Assembly: GCA_043801445.1 (NCBI GenBank)
Contig: JAZDMB010000030.1
Location: forward strand, 62,001-126,000
DNA from: JAZDFP01 sp043801445
GTDB taxonomy: Bacteria > Planctomycetota > MHYJ01 > JACQXL01
DNA: 64,000 nt
Reading direction: 5' to 3'
Part shown: piece after piece, positions 32,446 through 42,500 of the stretch
Layout: every line of letters starts with the position of its first letter
How positions within the stretch are numbered: position 1 is the stretch's first letter
Program-made: the position numbers and the translations under genes
The notes under the pieces: generated by a model
The model's database searches: none
Told to the model about the DNA's origin: nothing
The model's input: only the letters and a program-made list of their open reading frames with translations

Positions 32446-34023
32446 ATGCTGTCGAAATCAAAATATATTATATTTGGGATAGTGATTATTTCTTTTTTAG
32501 GTGTTTTGAATTATTCGTTGCCTGATGATAATTTAGTTCCAGCTTCAAATCAGGATGTGACCGACCCGCAAAAAATCGAGCTGGCAAAAGATTCCTATAA
32601 TTTAGCTTTAGCCGCATACAAGGAGAAGAACTATGAAAGATCCTGTGATTATTTGTCAAAAGCGATTTCGTTTTATCCAAATTATACCGAAGCGTATGCT
32701 TTATTAGGTAACGTTTATTATTCATTGAAGGAAGAAGAACGGGCATACGAATCCTATAAGAAATGCATAGAACTTATTGATAAATCCGAGTCACCGTCTG
32801 ATGATATAAGCAAACTGCGTGCTGAAATATTACCCAAGATTGAGAAAATTCTGGTATTGGATGCCAAAATATCCGTTTTGGATAAGGAATTTGTGGCACG
32901 AATATTGGAATTAGGTATGGAATCTATGCAAAGAGAGGATTATTTATTGGCAGAAGAAACATTTTTACTAATACTTAAAATAGACGCGAATAACACTGAA
33001 GTATCGGATAATCTTCAAAAGGTTAAAAATATATTAGCCCAAAATGATGGCAGCAATAACTACGAAATAGCCAAAGCATATTATCAGTCCGGGCTGTTGC
33101 TTTTTAATCAAAACAAGTATGACGAAGCAATCGAAAAATTCAATAAAGCCCTTTCAACTAAAAAGGATTTTGTCGAGGCATTATTTAAGTTAGGCGAATG
33201 TTATGAAAACACAAAGGATACCATTCAAGCAATAATCAATTATCGATTATGTCTAAAATCTCTGGAATCCAAGAAAGAACTTGTCCAGGATGAAAAAAAT
33301 ATCCTGACCAGTGCTAAACGCAATCTTGATAAAATAGATGTTAAAGGCAAAGAATTTAAGATTGCAAAAGAAAAATACGTAGCGGAGCTTCTGAAAACAG
33401 TCAATGAATACGCCTCTAAAAAATATCTTAATTGTGCAGTAAAGTTATACCGAAAAATTTTGAGTGTTGATCCTGTTAACAAAGCCGCTTCGGACGGGCT
33501 GGCGAAAGTGCGCAATGATATGACGCAAAAGGCGGTTGGCTCTAAGAAAGAACGCCTGATTTTCAGCGGCGAAGATATGAGTGGATGGGATGTGAACAGT
33601 ATATGGTTGCCGCTCTGGTCAGTCGATAAACCATTTCTGGTTTTTAACAGAACATCAAGAGATCAACCCAGCCTTATTGAATATAAAACTGCCTTCCCCG
33701 AAAATTATATTTTAGCATTCGAACTAATTTTAGAAAAAAGATTGCCTATAACAGGGTATGAAGTTGGTATTTGTTACGGTCAAAGTAGCAATGAGGGTAA
33801 AATATCATTACAAATAGTTAATACAATTTTTTCCAAACTAAACAACTGGGAAAAAATACGCTTTACTTTTAGCAAACAAGATATGACTTTTAAATTGGAG
33901 GAAGGGTCTAAGGTGACCAAGAAGGGCAAGCTGGAAGTATCTGGAGTTTATAAAATCGGCATAAACGCACGCGGTTATATAGCCAAATTCCGCAATATTA
34001 CCCTACTGGATTTGGATCAATGA
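32446..34023 (+). CDS. exported TPR protein with C-terminal jelly-roll-like domain
   Basis: 525 residues with signal peptide (YIIFGIVIISFLGVLNYSL) and the same TPR module as the preceding gene (SYNLALAAYKEKNYERSCDY, YYQSGLLLFNQNKYDEAIEK, ALFKLGECYENTKDTIQAII). At about residue 370 it switches to ERLIFSGEDMSGWDVNSIWL ... NWEKIRFTFSKQDMTFKLEE ... YIAKFRNITLLDLDQ, which looks like a DUF1080/concanavalin-like sugar-binding fold. GAAAGGAA precedes the ATG by 7 bases. Only 32 bases separate it from the RCC1 paralogue, so the pair is probably co-transcribed. Confidence 0.8.
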   Translation: MLSKSKYIIFGIVIISFLGVLNYSLPDDNLVPASNQDVTDPQKIELAKDSYNLALAAYKEKNYERSCDYLSKAISFYPNYTEAYALLGNVYYSLKEEERAYESYKKCIELIDKSESPSDDISKLRAEILPKIEKILVLDAKISVLDKEFVARILELGMESMQREDYLLAEETFLLILKIDANNTEVSDNLQKVKNILAQNDGSNNYEIAKAYYQSGLLLFNQNKYDEAIEKFNKALSTKKDFVEALFKLGECYENTKDTIQAIINYRLCLKSLESKKELVQDEKNILTSAKRNLDKIDVKGKEFKIAKEKYVAELLKTVNEYASKKYLNCAVKLYRKILSVDPVNKAASDGLAKVRNDMTQKAVGSKKERLIFSGEDMSGWDVNSIWLPLWSVDKPFLVFNRTSRDQPSLIEYKTAFPENYILAFELILEKRLPITGYEVGICYGQSSNEGKISLQIVNTIFSKLNNWEKIRFTFSKQDMTFKLEEGSKVTKKGKLEVSGVYKIGINARGYIAKFRNITLLDLDQ

Positions 34024-34928
34024 ACTTGACTAAATTATTGTTGTTCTTGTTAAGCATTTTATTTTCTGATTAATATTTCATATCCCATATTTCTTAACTT
34101 TCTTGTTCATATTCCTGCTTGTTGGCATAGGTAGGGGTGTTAGTAAAATTTCTACGGGATACTCGTTAACGGCGAGGAATACCAAGCCATTCCGGATGGA
34201 CATTTCATAAACCCTATATTACATCTGGGTTTTGGCGATGACTATCATCCGTCACCTTTAAGTAGGGCAGTTGTGCGATAAACAGGCATACCTCTAACAC
34301 CTTATTTCAGGCAGGTCACAGACTCATCTATCCTTGTAGTCAAATATCCCTAAGATATATAGGTTGGTCGCCTATATGTGCTTATTTTATAGGATATACC
34401 GGTATAGGCTCTATTGGGTGGTAGGGGATACCCTACCCCCATACCACCAATACCATACCCCTTATAACTTATTCATATACCTGATACTATCCTGTGATAT
34501 ATAGTATATACACCGGTAACCGAATATGTATTACCTTATATACTTACTGATACTACGATGTAGTCCATCTGATAGTATATGTTATACTACAGGATAATAT
34601 CAGATAATACAATGTTTAGTCAGGTATATTATATCGTATAGTATTGCATATGATAATTCATACTACCTTATAGTATATAGTATAGTATGGGATAGATCAA
34701 CTCATAGCATGGCATAGTCACACTATGTGGCATAGTTAGACACAGATACCGTATAGGTGAAATTCATTACAGAGAGTAATATACGGAAAATATATAATTA
34801 TATTGACCCCATTAGAGATAATTGATATGGTTTACATATATGATAACCCCTCTGTCCCTGCGGGACTACGGGATAACTGCCCGTAATTCTTCCCGACGGG
34901 ACTCAAACAGGCAGTAAGGAGGTGTAAT
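34024..34928. other. 905-base non-coding region with a 22-bp-period array
   Basis: 34024-34359 shows nothing protein-like. 34360-34755 is the periodic array (separate entry). 34846-34900 contains CTGTCCCTGCGGGACTACGG and GATAACTGCCCG, which resemble units of the array at 1-132, then CCCGACGGGACTC. The region ends with the AAGGAGG ribosome site of the 259-residue gene. Confidence 0.65.
34360..34755. repeat. 22-bp-period (11-bp sub-period) degenerate AT-rich array
   Basis: Eighteen 22-base units can be written from 34360 without indels. Units at 34470, 34536, 34558, 34580, 34624, 34646, 34668 and 34690 share [CGT]ATA[CGA][TC]A in columns 14-20, e.g. CTGATACTATC, CTGATACTACG, CTGATAGTATA, AGGATAATATC and AGTATAGTATG as right halves. 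Left halves repeat the ATA theme at columns 3-5, so an 11-bp sub-period is visible. The first units (34360-34450) are G/C-richer and include GGTGGTAGGGG...CCCCCATACCACC as a hairpin. Confidence 0.6.
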
Positions 34929-35708
34929 ATGCCGATGATAAGTAAGGTGGATATACCGGTAATACCTGATGTGAGGCCGCACCAGGATATGAGCAGTAAA
35001 TGGGAGGAGAATAGCAAGAATAACGCCCAGACTGCGAATGAACGCCGTAAATGGCGCATCAAGAACGATAATGACTACGGCCAGATTATCGCCACACCTG
35101 CCGCGGAGAAATATAAGGCACGGGTTCAATTTACATCCGCCGGCGGTAATGACCGAGATGCCGAGGATATCTACGTTATGCACCGCAAGAAACTGCTCAA
35201 GTCATACAAGAAATACCAAAAAGGATTGGATATCGTCTATGCCGAGGATGGCAAGAAATTCAAAGAGGCGATAGAGAAGAAGAAGGGTAACTGGGAAGAG
35301 GGCATCGGCACAACATTGCGATTTACCGGCAGTCGCGCCAGAGGCAGGCAGGTAGTCTCGGTAGTCGGCAAATGGCTGACCGGCGACCCGGCTACAGTCG
35401 GTATTTTACCGGAGGGTTCTCAGATTGATGGCGGTCCTTATGACATTGCGCCGGAGCGGCTGAAAGCCACATTACGCGCCTCGTTGACCCAACTCCTGAC
35501 CCAGACCGGCATAATTATATCCGAATCAGAGTATAACCCGGCTCTGATGCTCAGGCACAACAGCCGAATAAAGGATTTTCTCTCGCGGATGTCCGACCCG
35601 ACTAAAGCCATCAATTGGTCAATAGACCGCCTGACTGATAAATCGTATTGTGTCTGGTACCTGAACCAGGGGCAGTTGTTTCTGGGCATCCAGATTTATG
35701 CGCCGTAG
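34929..35708 (+). CDS. hypothetical protein, 259 aa
   Basis: Not recognised. It starts MPMISKVDIPVIPDVRPHQD with AAGGAGG 5 bases before the ATG. It has no signal peptide or membrane helix. The first 125 residues are strongly charged (SKWEENSKNNAQTANERRKW, HRKKLLKSYKKYQKGLDIVY). The second half is better folded-looking (RFTGSRARGRQVVSVVGKWL, LKATLRASLTQLLTQTGIII, SIDRLTDKSYCVWYLNQGQL). G+C is visibly higher than in neighbouring genes, and the gene directly follows a 22-bp-period array, hinting at acquisition together with it. The basic N-terminal half would suit nucleic-acid binding, but that is only a guess. Confidence 0.6.
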   Translation: MPMISKVDIPVIPDVRPHQDMSSKWEENSKNNAQTANERRKWRIKNDNDYGQIIATPAAEKYKARVQFTSAGGNDRDAEDIYVMHRKKLLKSYKKYQKGLDIVYAEDGKKFKEAIEKKKGNWEEGIGTTLRFTGSRARGRQVVSVVGKWLTGDPATVGILPEGSQIDGGPYDIAPERLKATLRASLTQLLTQTGIIISESEYNPALMLRHNSRIKDFLSRMSDPTKAINWSIDRLTDKSYCVWYLNQGQLFLGIQIYAP

Positions 35709-35710
35709 GA

Positions 35711-35818
35711 ACGTGAAACCACAGATAGACACGGATAAACACTGATTTTTATATGGGTTAATCAAATCCCGATTAAACACTGATTATCTGTGTTCATCGG
35801 TGTTCATCTGTGGTTGTC
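35711..35818. repeat. dispersed inverted-repeat element before ispF
   Basis: Begins AAACCACAGATAGACACGGA and ends TCGGTGTTCATCTGTGGTTG. Inner parts (TAAACACTGATT..., TAAACACTGATTATCTGTG) repeat the motif. Same family as 19801-19920 and 24919-25062. Confidence 0.7.
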
Positions 35819-35820
35819 AT

Positions 35821-35847
35821 ACCTGTGGCAGATCCGCCTTTGGCGGA
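35821..35847 (+). repeat. TCCGCCTTTGGCGGA palindromic element, intergenic
   Basis: ACCTGTGGCAGA then TCCGCCTTTGGCGGA (35833-35847). It is an intergenic copy of the element found in frame in secA (9387-9420) and mutS (4574-4628). Confidence 0.75.
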
Positions 35848-35855
35848 CAGTTTTC

Positions 35856-35884
35856 TTGACCCCGTTTGGAATATTTTATATATT
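35856..35884 (+). promoter_or_regulatory. sigma-70 promoter for ispF
   Basis: TTGACC (35856-35861), 17-bp spacer, TATATT (35879-35884). The chosen ATG is 35893, so the leader would be 0-3 bases. Confidence 0.55.
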
Positions 35885-35892
35885 CATATAAT

Positions 35893-36363
35893 ATGATAGG
35901 TATAGGATTTGATATACATAGATTAATTAAGGGCCGTGAATTTATCTTGGGCGGCATAAAGATCGATTATCCCAGAGGACTTAAGGGCCATTCTGATGCC
36001 GATGTGCTTCTGCACGCTTTGATTGATGCGCTTCTGGGCGCATCAAAATTGGGCGATATCGGTAATTTATTCCCCGATACTGACCCTTGTTATACAAATA
36101 TCCCCAGTTCAATATTGCTTAAAAAGACTTTAGACTTTATTCGTTCACACAAAAAGAGGTTTAAGATGCAGGATGTAGATAGTATTATATTTTTAGAAGA
36201 GCCCAAATTAGGCAGGAAGAAAAAGGTTATGGCGAACAATATCGCTCGCTTATTAAATATACCGATCAACAATGTTAATGTCAAAGCCAAGACAATGGAG
36301 GGTTTGGGACCGATAGGGCACAAGAGCGCCGTTGCCGCTTTGGTCTTGGTGAATCTGGCCTAA
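35893..36363 (+). CDS. ispF: 2-C-methyl-D-erythritol 2,4-cyclodiphosphate synthase
   Basis: MEP-pathway enzyme that cyclises CDP-methylerythritol phosphate with loss of CMP. MIGIGFDIHRL carries the zinc-binding Asp/His pair, HSDADVLLHALIDALLGA the third ligand and substrate contacts, GDIGNLFPDTDP the conserved acidic loop, and KAKTMEGLGPIGHKSAVAAL the typical C-terminus. Length 156 is normal. I start at ATG 35893; the in-frame TTG at 35866 overlaps the promoter spacer. ispH of the same pathway is at 44351-45229. Confidence 0.96.
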   Translation: MIGIGFDIHRLIKGREFILGGIKIDYPRGLKGHSDADVLLHALIDALLGASKLGDIGNLFPDTDPCYTNIPSSILLKKTLDFIRSHKKRFKMQDVDSIIFLEEPKLGRKKKVMANNIARLLNIPINNVNVKAKTMEGLGPIGHKSAVAALVLVNLA

Positions 36364-36443
36364 CAAATATATCAACGCATATCGCGATTTCAGCACAATT
36401 TAAATTCTAAAATCAAATCTATTTAGGTTTTATTTAATTTTAT

Positions 36444-36473
36444 TTGACATCTAATATTATTTTATTGCATATT
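36444..36473 (+). promoter_or_regulatory. candidate promoter for the marR-efflux operon
   Basis: TTGACA (36444-36449) in very AT-rich DNA. The -10 is ambiguous: CATATT at 36468-36473 with an 18-bp spacer is the best placed. The operator-like palindrome lies just downstream. Confidence 0.4.
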
Positions 36474-36484
36474 ATACTTAGTGA

Positions 36485-36499
36485 ACCTAATTATTAGGT
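36485..36499. promoter_or_regulatory. ACCTAATTATTAGGT palindrome, probable MarR operator
   Basis: Perfect 7-base arms around one central base, 30 bases before the marR ATG and just after the -35/-10 region. MarR proteins bind short AT-rich palindromes and usually repress their own operon; the pump genes follow directly, so this is the likely autoregulatory site. Confidence 0.55.
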
Positions 36500-36529
36500 C
36501 GCCGTATTATAATTACATAGGGTAATTCA

Positions 36530-36979
36530 ATGGCACGAAAACAAGAAAGTCAGATTGATAAACTGGAAATCCTTTTAGCGAATATTCGCAGAAAAATCCA
36601 TTCCATACCTACAAAACAGATTGTTTATAAAGATGTAACCTTTGCCCAGTTAAAAGTTATAAGATTTTTGAGCCACAAAACTAATGCTCCGATGACGGAT
36701 ATCGCCCAGGCGCTAAGTGTTGCCTTACCGACCGCGACCGGGTTGGTTGATAACTTGGTTCATAATGGGTATTTAAAAAGGTACCATCAAGCAAGTGATC
36801 GCCGGTTAGTGCATGTGGCGCTTTCGGTTAAAGGGCGTAAATTGCTCAACGCCATTTCTAAAAGGCAACGTGAGCGATTAATAAAAATTAGTGATTCGAT
36901 GACAAGCGCCGACAGGAAAAGGTTTATAGGAGCGCTTAAAACATTAGATAATCTTTTAGATAAAAGCAGGCAACTATGA
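36530..36979 (+). CDS. MarR-family transcriptional regulator
   Basis: 149-residue winged-helix repressor. The DNA-binding part reads VTFAQLKVIRFLSHKTNAPM, TDIAQALSVALPTATGLVDN (recognition helix) and the wing GYLKRYHQASDRRLVHVALS with the conserved D-R-R. It overlaps the outer membrane gene by 4 bases (ATGA), so it is the first gene of a four-gene efflux operon and probably controls it by binding the palindrome at 36485-36499. The ligand is unknown. Confidence 0.92.
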   Translation: MARKQESQIDKLEILLANIRRKIHSIPTKQIVYKDVTFAQLKVIRFLSHKTNAPMTDIAQALSVALPTATGLVDNLVHNGYLKRYHQASDRRLVHVALSVKGRKLLNAISKRQRERLIKISDSMTSADRKRFIGALKTLDNLLDKSRQL

Positions 36980-38367
36980 CGTTATTCAATAGTAAAATAT
37001 TGTGCATTAGTTATTTGGTCTTCTCCATTATTATGGCCGGTTGTATGTCCACCCATAGGCCGGCCCGAGATTATTACTCCAGGTTTATATATGAGGATTC
37101 CAAAGATTACTCAAATCTACCCAAGGACCAAAAGACAGCACAACAGGAAATTAACAAAACAGAAGAAATCCAGAAGAAAGCTGAGTGGAGCCTGCAGGAT
37201 TGTGTCAACTTGTCACTTATTAACGAAGAGGGATTAAAAATAAAGGGCGAGGCGTATTATCAAACCAAATGGCTTTACCGACAGGCGCTTGCCACATGGT
37301 TACCCTCGCTAAGCATAGAAGGTTCAGCTACTAATTATGACCCATCAGCGCCCAATAGTTATTATAATAAGCAAGACTATTGGTTTAGAATCAGACAGCC
37401 CGTCTTTAATGCCGGCAAGGAATTTATCGGCATAGCCAATGCCAAAGAACTGGATGAACTCCGCAAATATGAACTCAAACAGGGCAGAAACATTTTAATT
37501 CTTGTGGTAGCCGATGCTTTTTATCAGATGTTAGGTTTAAGGAATGAACTGAACGCCCTGGAGACACTTCAGGAATATACTGAAAACTATGTGGCTATGG
37601 TCAAGGCGCGGGAAGAAGCCAGAATCGGCAAACGCAAGGATACGCTTTTAGCCGAGGCATCTCTTTTTGATATCAAGGCGCGGATTGCCCGCACCGCTAA
37701 TTTCCTGAATAATGCCCGTCTGAACCTGCAGATACTGGTGGGTGTGCCGTTAACACAAAATTTCGTTGACACGCTCTCCGTGCCCGAGATACCGGTGTAT
37801 AGTAATGAAGTCTTATCTAAGGTAATGGACAACAGGGATGAAATCAGAATAGCTCAACAGCAAATCAAACTGGCTAAAGCAGAAGTAGACTTAGCCAAAG
37901 CAAATTATCTGCCCCAGGTTAATCTGGATTGGAACAAGTATATGCACAACGACCGCAGTTCCGTTTCGGGACTCGACTGGGCTTTAATTCTGTCTGCTTC
38001 AATACCGATTGATAACGGCGGCAGATATGCCAAATTAAAGGAAGTGTATTCCAAGCTCCGACAAGCCTCTCTGGCAAAGGAAAAGATGGTTAAGACTATT
38101 GAGAGTGACGTGGAGAAGGCATACGGTGATTTGCAATCCATTAAAGCTGATTTAGAGGCGCGGGAAAAAGAGCTTGCCGCAGCTAAAGAAACCGCTGATA
38201 TCGTATTAGAGGAATACAAAGTCGGCGCAGCAACTAATGTGGAAGTCCTGTTTACTAAAAATATCTATGAGCAGGCTAAGGTATCACTGGAAAAATCTAA
38301 AATAGACTTGAAAATATCATATTTGAAATTAAAATTTGCCGTAGGTGAATTACCTGAAGAATTTTAA
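36976..38367 (+). CDS. TolC-family outer membrane efflux lipoprotein
   Basis: 463 residues. ISYLVFSIIMAGCMSTHRPA supplies a lipobox Cys at about 22. The protein then carries the two halves of an outer membrane efflux channel, with long alpha-helical coiled coils (ALETLQEYTENYVAMVKARE, VDLAKANYLPQVNLDWN, ADLEAREKELAAAKETADIVLEEYK; last segment partial). The repeat-half signature AxxxxLPxLxxxG appears as ATWLPSLSIEGSA and ANYLPQVNLD. It forms the exit duct for the RND pump encoded downstream and is translationally coupled to marR. Confidence 0.9.
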   Translation: MTLFNSKILCISYLVFSIIMAGCMSTHRPARDYYSRFIYEDSKDYSNLPKDQKTAQQEINKTEEIQKKAEWSLQDCVNLSLINEEGLKIKGEAYYQTKWLYRQALATWLPSLSIEGSATNYDPSAPNSYYNKQDYWFRIRQPVFNAGKEFIGIANAKELDELRKYELKQGRNILILVVADAFYQMLGLRNELNALETLQEYTENYVAMVKAREEARIGKRKDTLLAEASLFDIKARIARTANFLNNARLNLQILVGVPLTQNFVDTLSVPEIPVYSNEVLSKVMDNRDEIRIAQQQIKLAKAEVDLAKANYLPQVNLDWNKYMHNDRSSVSGLDWALILSASIPIDNGGRYAKLKEVYSKLRQASLAKEKMVKTIESDVEKAYGDLQSIKADLEAREKELAAAKETADIVLEEYKVGAATNVEVLFTKNIYEQAKVSLEKSKIDLKISYLKLKFAVGELPEEF

Positions 38368-38381
38368 TAGGAGGTAAATCA

Positions 38382-39539
38382 ATGATGAAATCTAAATTTC
38401 TTGCGCCGGTTTTATTCCTACTTCTGTTTATGGCGCTATTGCCGGCGTGCTCCAAGCAGAAACCGGTTAAAAATAAAACAGCACAAATAGCTAAGGTTAC
38501 TGTGGCGCAACCCAAAGTCGAAAGGATTGAAAGGATAATTTCTGCAGTGGGCTCTTTGGAACCGGAAGATCAGGTCCAGTTAACAACCGAGGTATCCGGA
38601 ATCATTAGCGAAATTAAGTTTGAAGAGGGACAGGAGCTCAATCAAGGCGATGCCATGGCAATATTAGACCCGGCGAGCTTTAAATTAAATGTGGAAAATT
38701 CACAGGCATTACTGGAGCGGGCTAAGACAAATCTGGCGCTGGCTGATGCCAATTACAAGCGCAAGAAAGACCTTTACGAGAAGAAATTCATCACCGAGCA
38801 GGAACTGCAGGAATTAACTAATGCGCTGGATAAAGCCAAAGCCGAATACACCAGCGCTCTGGTGGCTTGCGACATCGCGCAAAAAGCGCTTCAGGACTCG
38901 GTCATCAAGGCCCCGTTTGACGTAAATAATAAAAACTATACCTGGGCGGTACAACAAAAGATGATATCTATCGGTGAATTTATCAGTCCGGGAAAACCGA
39001 TTGCCGAATTAGTCAACCGAACCACGCTAAAACTGCGTTTCACAGTGCCGGAGCAGGATGCGTTACATCTGACAATGGATAAACCGGTAAAATTTACCGT
39101 GCCGGCATTGCCGAACAGGGAGTTTGATGCTAAAATATTTTACATCAGCCCCAGTGCCGTAGAAAATATTCGCTCGGTCATTATCAAAGCGCGGCTTAAT
39201 AATACTGAGCGATTATTAAGACCCGGCTATTCGGCAAATGTCCGCCTGATTGCCGAAATTAAAGAAAAAGCCATTGTCATACCCAGACGCTCCTTACGCT
39301 ATGATGTAAATAAATCCTATGTTCTGGTTGTTAATTCTGGCGTATTAAACAGAAAGACGGTTACCCTGGGAGTCGAGAAAGAGGATTATGTGGAAATCGT
39401 CGCGGGAATCAACCCAACCGATTTGATAGTAGTCCGCTCAAGTTCATTTTTAGATGATGGCTCAGAAGTAGAAATAGTTGAAGACGCTCCTATCGGCGGA
39501 ACTGCCCCAAAGGACACTTCAACTAATGAAAGAAAATAA
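38382..39539 (+). CDS. RND efflux periplasmic adaptor (membrane fusion protein)
   Basis: 385 residues, lipoprotein signal FLLLFMALLPACSKQKP (Cys about 24). The barrel-sandwich (lipoyl-like) half-motifs are VQLTTEVSGIISEIKFEEGQ and, later, DSVIKAPFDV...ISIGEFISPGKPIAELVN. An alpha-hairpin lies between them (LLERAKTNLALADANYKRKK ... LTNALDKAKAEYTSALVA). The beta-barrel and membrane-proximal domains follow (LRFTVPEQDALHL, AIVIPRRSLRYDVNKSYVLV). A Shine-Dalgarno AGGAGG is 9 bases upstream. It links the RND pump to the TolC-like duct. Confidence 0.94.
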   Translation: MMKSKFLAPVLFLLLFMALLPACSKQKPVKNKTAQIAKVTVAQPKVERIERIISAVGSLEPEDQVQLTTEVSGIISEIKFEEGQELNQGDAMAILDPASFKLNVENSQALLERAKTNLALADANYKRKKDLYEKKFITEQELQELTNALDKAKAEYTSALVACDIAQKALQDSVIKAPFDVNNKNYTWAVQQKMISIGEFISPGKPIAELVNRTTLKLRFTVPEQDALHLTMDKPVKFTVPALPNREFDAKIFYISPSAVENIRSVIIKARLNNTERLLRPGYSANVRLIAEIKEKAIVIPRRSLRYDVNKSYVLVVNSGVLNRKTVTLGVEKEDYVEIVAGINPTDLIVVRSSSFLDDGSEVEIVEDAPIGGTAPKDTSTNERK

Positions 39540-39541
39540 TT

Positions 39542-42500
39542 ATGTGGCTTTCTGATACCGCAATAAAAAGGCCGGTTACCACTATAATGGTTATCTCGGC
39601 TCTTCTTATTTTCGGGATAATCGGTTTTACCAGATTAGGCATTTCACTGATGCCCAATATTCAATTCCCGATGGTAACCGTATCCACCCACTGGTTGAAT
39701 TCCACGCCGGAACAGATAGAAATGAACATTACCAAGCCGATTGAGGACCGTATCGGAGAAGTTGAAGGCGTTAAACACATTTCTTCATCAAGCCAGCGCG
39801 GCGACTCGCGCATTACCGTAGAATTCGAGCTATATAGGGAGATTGAAAGCGCGGCACAGGACGTCCGTGATGCAGTGGCCAGGGCAACAAGAGCCTTGCC
39901 TAATGATGCCGACCCGCCGGTTATTACCAAGGTAGATATAAATGCCCAACCCATTATGCAGCTGGTGGTATATGGTGATTTGCCGGTGGCGGATATCCGC
40001 GAGTTCACCGAGGATACCATTACACCGCGCATCCAGCAAAAACCCGGTGTCGGCGCCGTGCAGGTCCGCGGAGGCAGAACAAAAGAAGTTCGGATTTGGC
40101 TCTACCGAGACAAACTAAAACAGTATGGGCTGACGATTCAGGACGTTACGCTGGCGCTCCGGACTCAGAATCTGGAAGTACCCGGAGGCAAAGTAGAAAA
40201 CCAAATTCAAGAGCTGGTAATCAACACCAAAGGCAGGATTGATCATCCCTATCGCTTTAATGATGTGATTCTGGCATACCGGGACGGGACTCCGATAAAA
40301 ATCCGTAATATAGGATATGCGGAAGACGGTTTAAACGATATGGATTCCATCGTCAGATTTATAGATTCAGCCGGAACGGAACGTTTAAGCGTCGGTGTTG
40401 CCGTTTCACCGCAATCCGGAGCGAACCAGGTAGCTATAGCCAAGGCAATCCGACAAGAAGTAGAAAATATCAGGAAAATTCTGCCGCCCGGCATATATAT
40501 TGAGATTGCTTTTGATAATTCTGTTTTTATCGAACGGGCAATAAAAGACGTAGAAAGCAATCTTATTCTCGGCGCTATTTTGGCTTCATTGGTAATTCTT
40601 TTATTCCTCCAGAATATCGGCACGGCGATTATCAGCTCTTTAGCCATTCCGACATCTATTATATCAACCTTTGCCTTTATGCATTTTATGGGTTTTACGC
40701 TGAATACCCTGACGATGCTGGGTTTGGCTTTAGCGGTCGGTATTGTGATTGACGATGCTATTATTATCGTGGAAAATATATATCGTCATAAAGAAAGCGG
40801 CAAGAATATATTGGAAGCCGCCAAGGATGGCGCCAGCGAAATCAGTTTCGCGGCTATGGCCGCCACCTTTGCGCTGTTAGCTGTCTTTCTGCCCGTTACT
40901 TTCATGTCCGGATTGGTTGGCAGATTCTTTTTTGAATTCGGATTAACTGTCGCATTCTCCATACTTATTTCTCTCCTTGTCGCGCTGACCCTGACACCGA
41001 TGCTCGCTTCAAGATTCCTCCACGTCGGCATACCTCATTTCTTCATATTTAGATGGTTTGAATCTTTGATGAAACTATTACACAAATTATATGAAAGTAT
41101 TATAGGCTGGACATTGAAATACAGCCTGACTACGATATCTATTGCGATAGTCCTCTTCCTGGCCAGTTTATATTTAGTCCAGACACTGGGTATGGAATTT
41201 AATCCGCAGGAAGACCAGTCGCGCTTTAGGATACGGCTTGAGACCCCGATAGATTACTCTATTGAAGCCACAGACCGCGTGACCCAAAAAGTAATCGCTA
41301 TTGTCAAGAATGTTCCGGAAGTGAATATTTTCCTTGCGTATGTCGATGTTAATTCAGGTTCTATTAATGTAACGCTTAAGGATAGAAGCCAGCGAACCAA
41401 AACACAATTTGAATTAATGGCTGAATTAAGACGAAAACTTTCTCAAATGCCTGATTTATTTGTTTCGGTCTCACCAGCCGGCGGATTTCAAGGCATGGGC
41501 GGCGGGCGCAGCGGAGATATGCAATATATTATTCAAGGGCCTGATATTAATGTGCTTGACATCAAATCAAACGAGATTCTCGCGGAATTGAAAAAGATAA
41601 ACGGCATGGTGGATGTAGACCGTGATTTGCGCATCGGCAAACCGGAACTGGATATTAAGATTGACCGTGAACGGGCGGCTGATATGGGCGTCTCAGTTGC
41701 CGATATATCAAATGTCATCGGCTCAACCTTCGGCGGGCTGGAAGTAGGTGATTACACTGCGCACGGCCGGACATATAAGGTGCGGGTTAAAGCCGTTGCT
41801 AATGAACGCAAAATCGCCAATGACATTTCGGATATAAGCATCCGTTCCAAAACCGGTGAGATAGTGGAACTTGCAAGCTTAATAGAAATAAAGCCGTCCA
41901 TAGGGCCCAATACAATAAACAGAACCGACAGGGAACGTTCTGTTACAATCGTGGCAAATTTAGACGGCATCCCTTTGGGAGAAGGTATTACCAAACTGGA
42001 AGAAATATCCAAAAGAATACTGCCACCCGGATATTATGGCAGGAGGTCAGGTCAAACCGAAATATTCGGCGAGACCTTTTATAATATTGCTTTCGCATTG
42101 ATTCTGGCGCTTATTTTCAGTTATATGATACTGGCGGCGCAATTTGAAAACTTCATACATCCTTTTTCTATCACGCTCTCGTTGCCTCTGGCGATTGTTG
42201 GCGCACTCGGGTTCCTCTGGATGGGAGCTTCTTTCACCAACCTGAGGGGAATGACCATAAATATGATGTTCTTAATAGGCGTAATATTGCTGGTTGGGCT
42301 TGCCAAGAAAAATGCCATCCTACTGATTGATTATACTAACCAATTACGCCGGAGCGGATTGGAACGTGACGAAGCATTGCAAAAAGCCTGCCCGGTTCGT
42401 TTAAGACCGATTCTTATGATATCCATTGCAACTATCGCCGCCACCATCCCGGTGCTTTTCGGTCTGGGTGAAGGTTCAGAAAGTCGAAGACCTATGGCAA

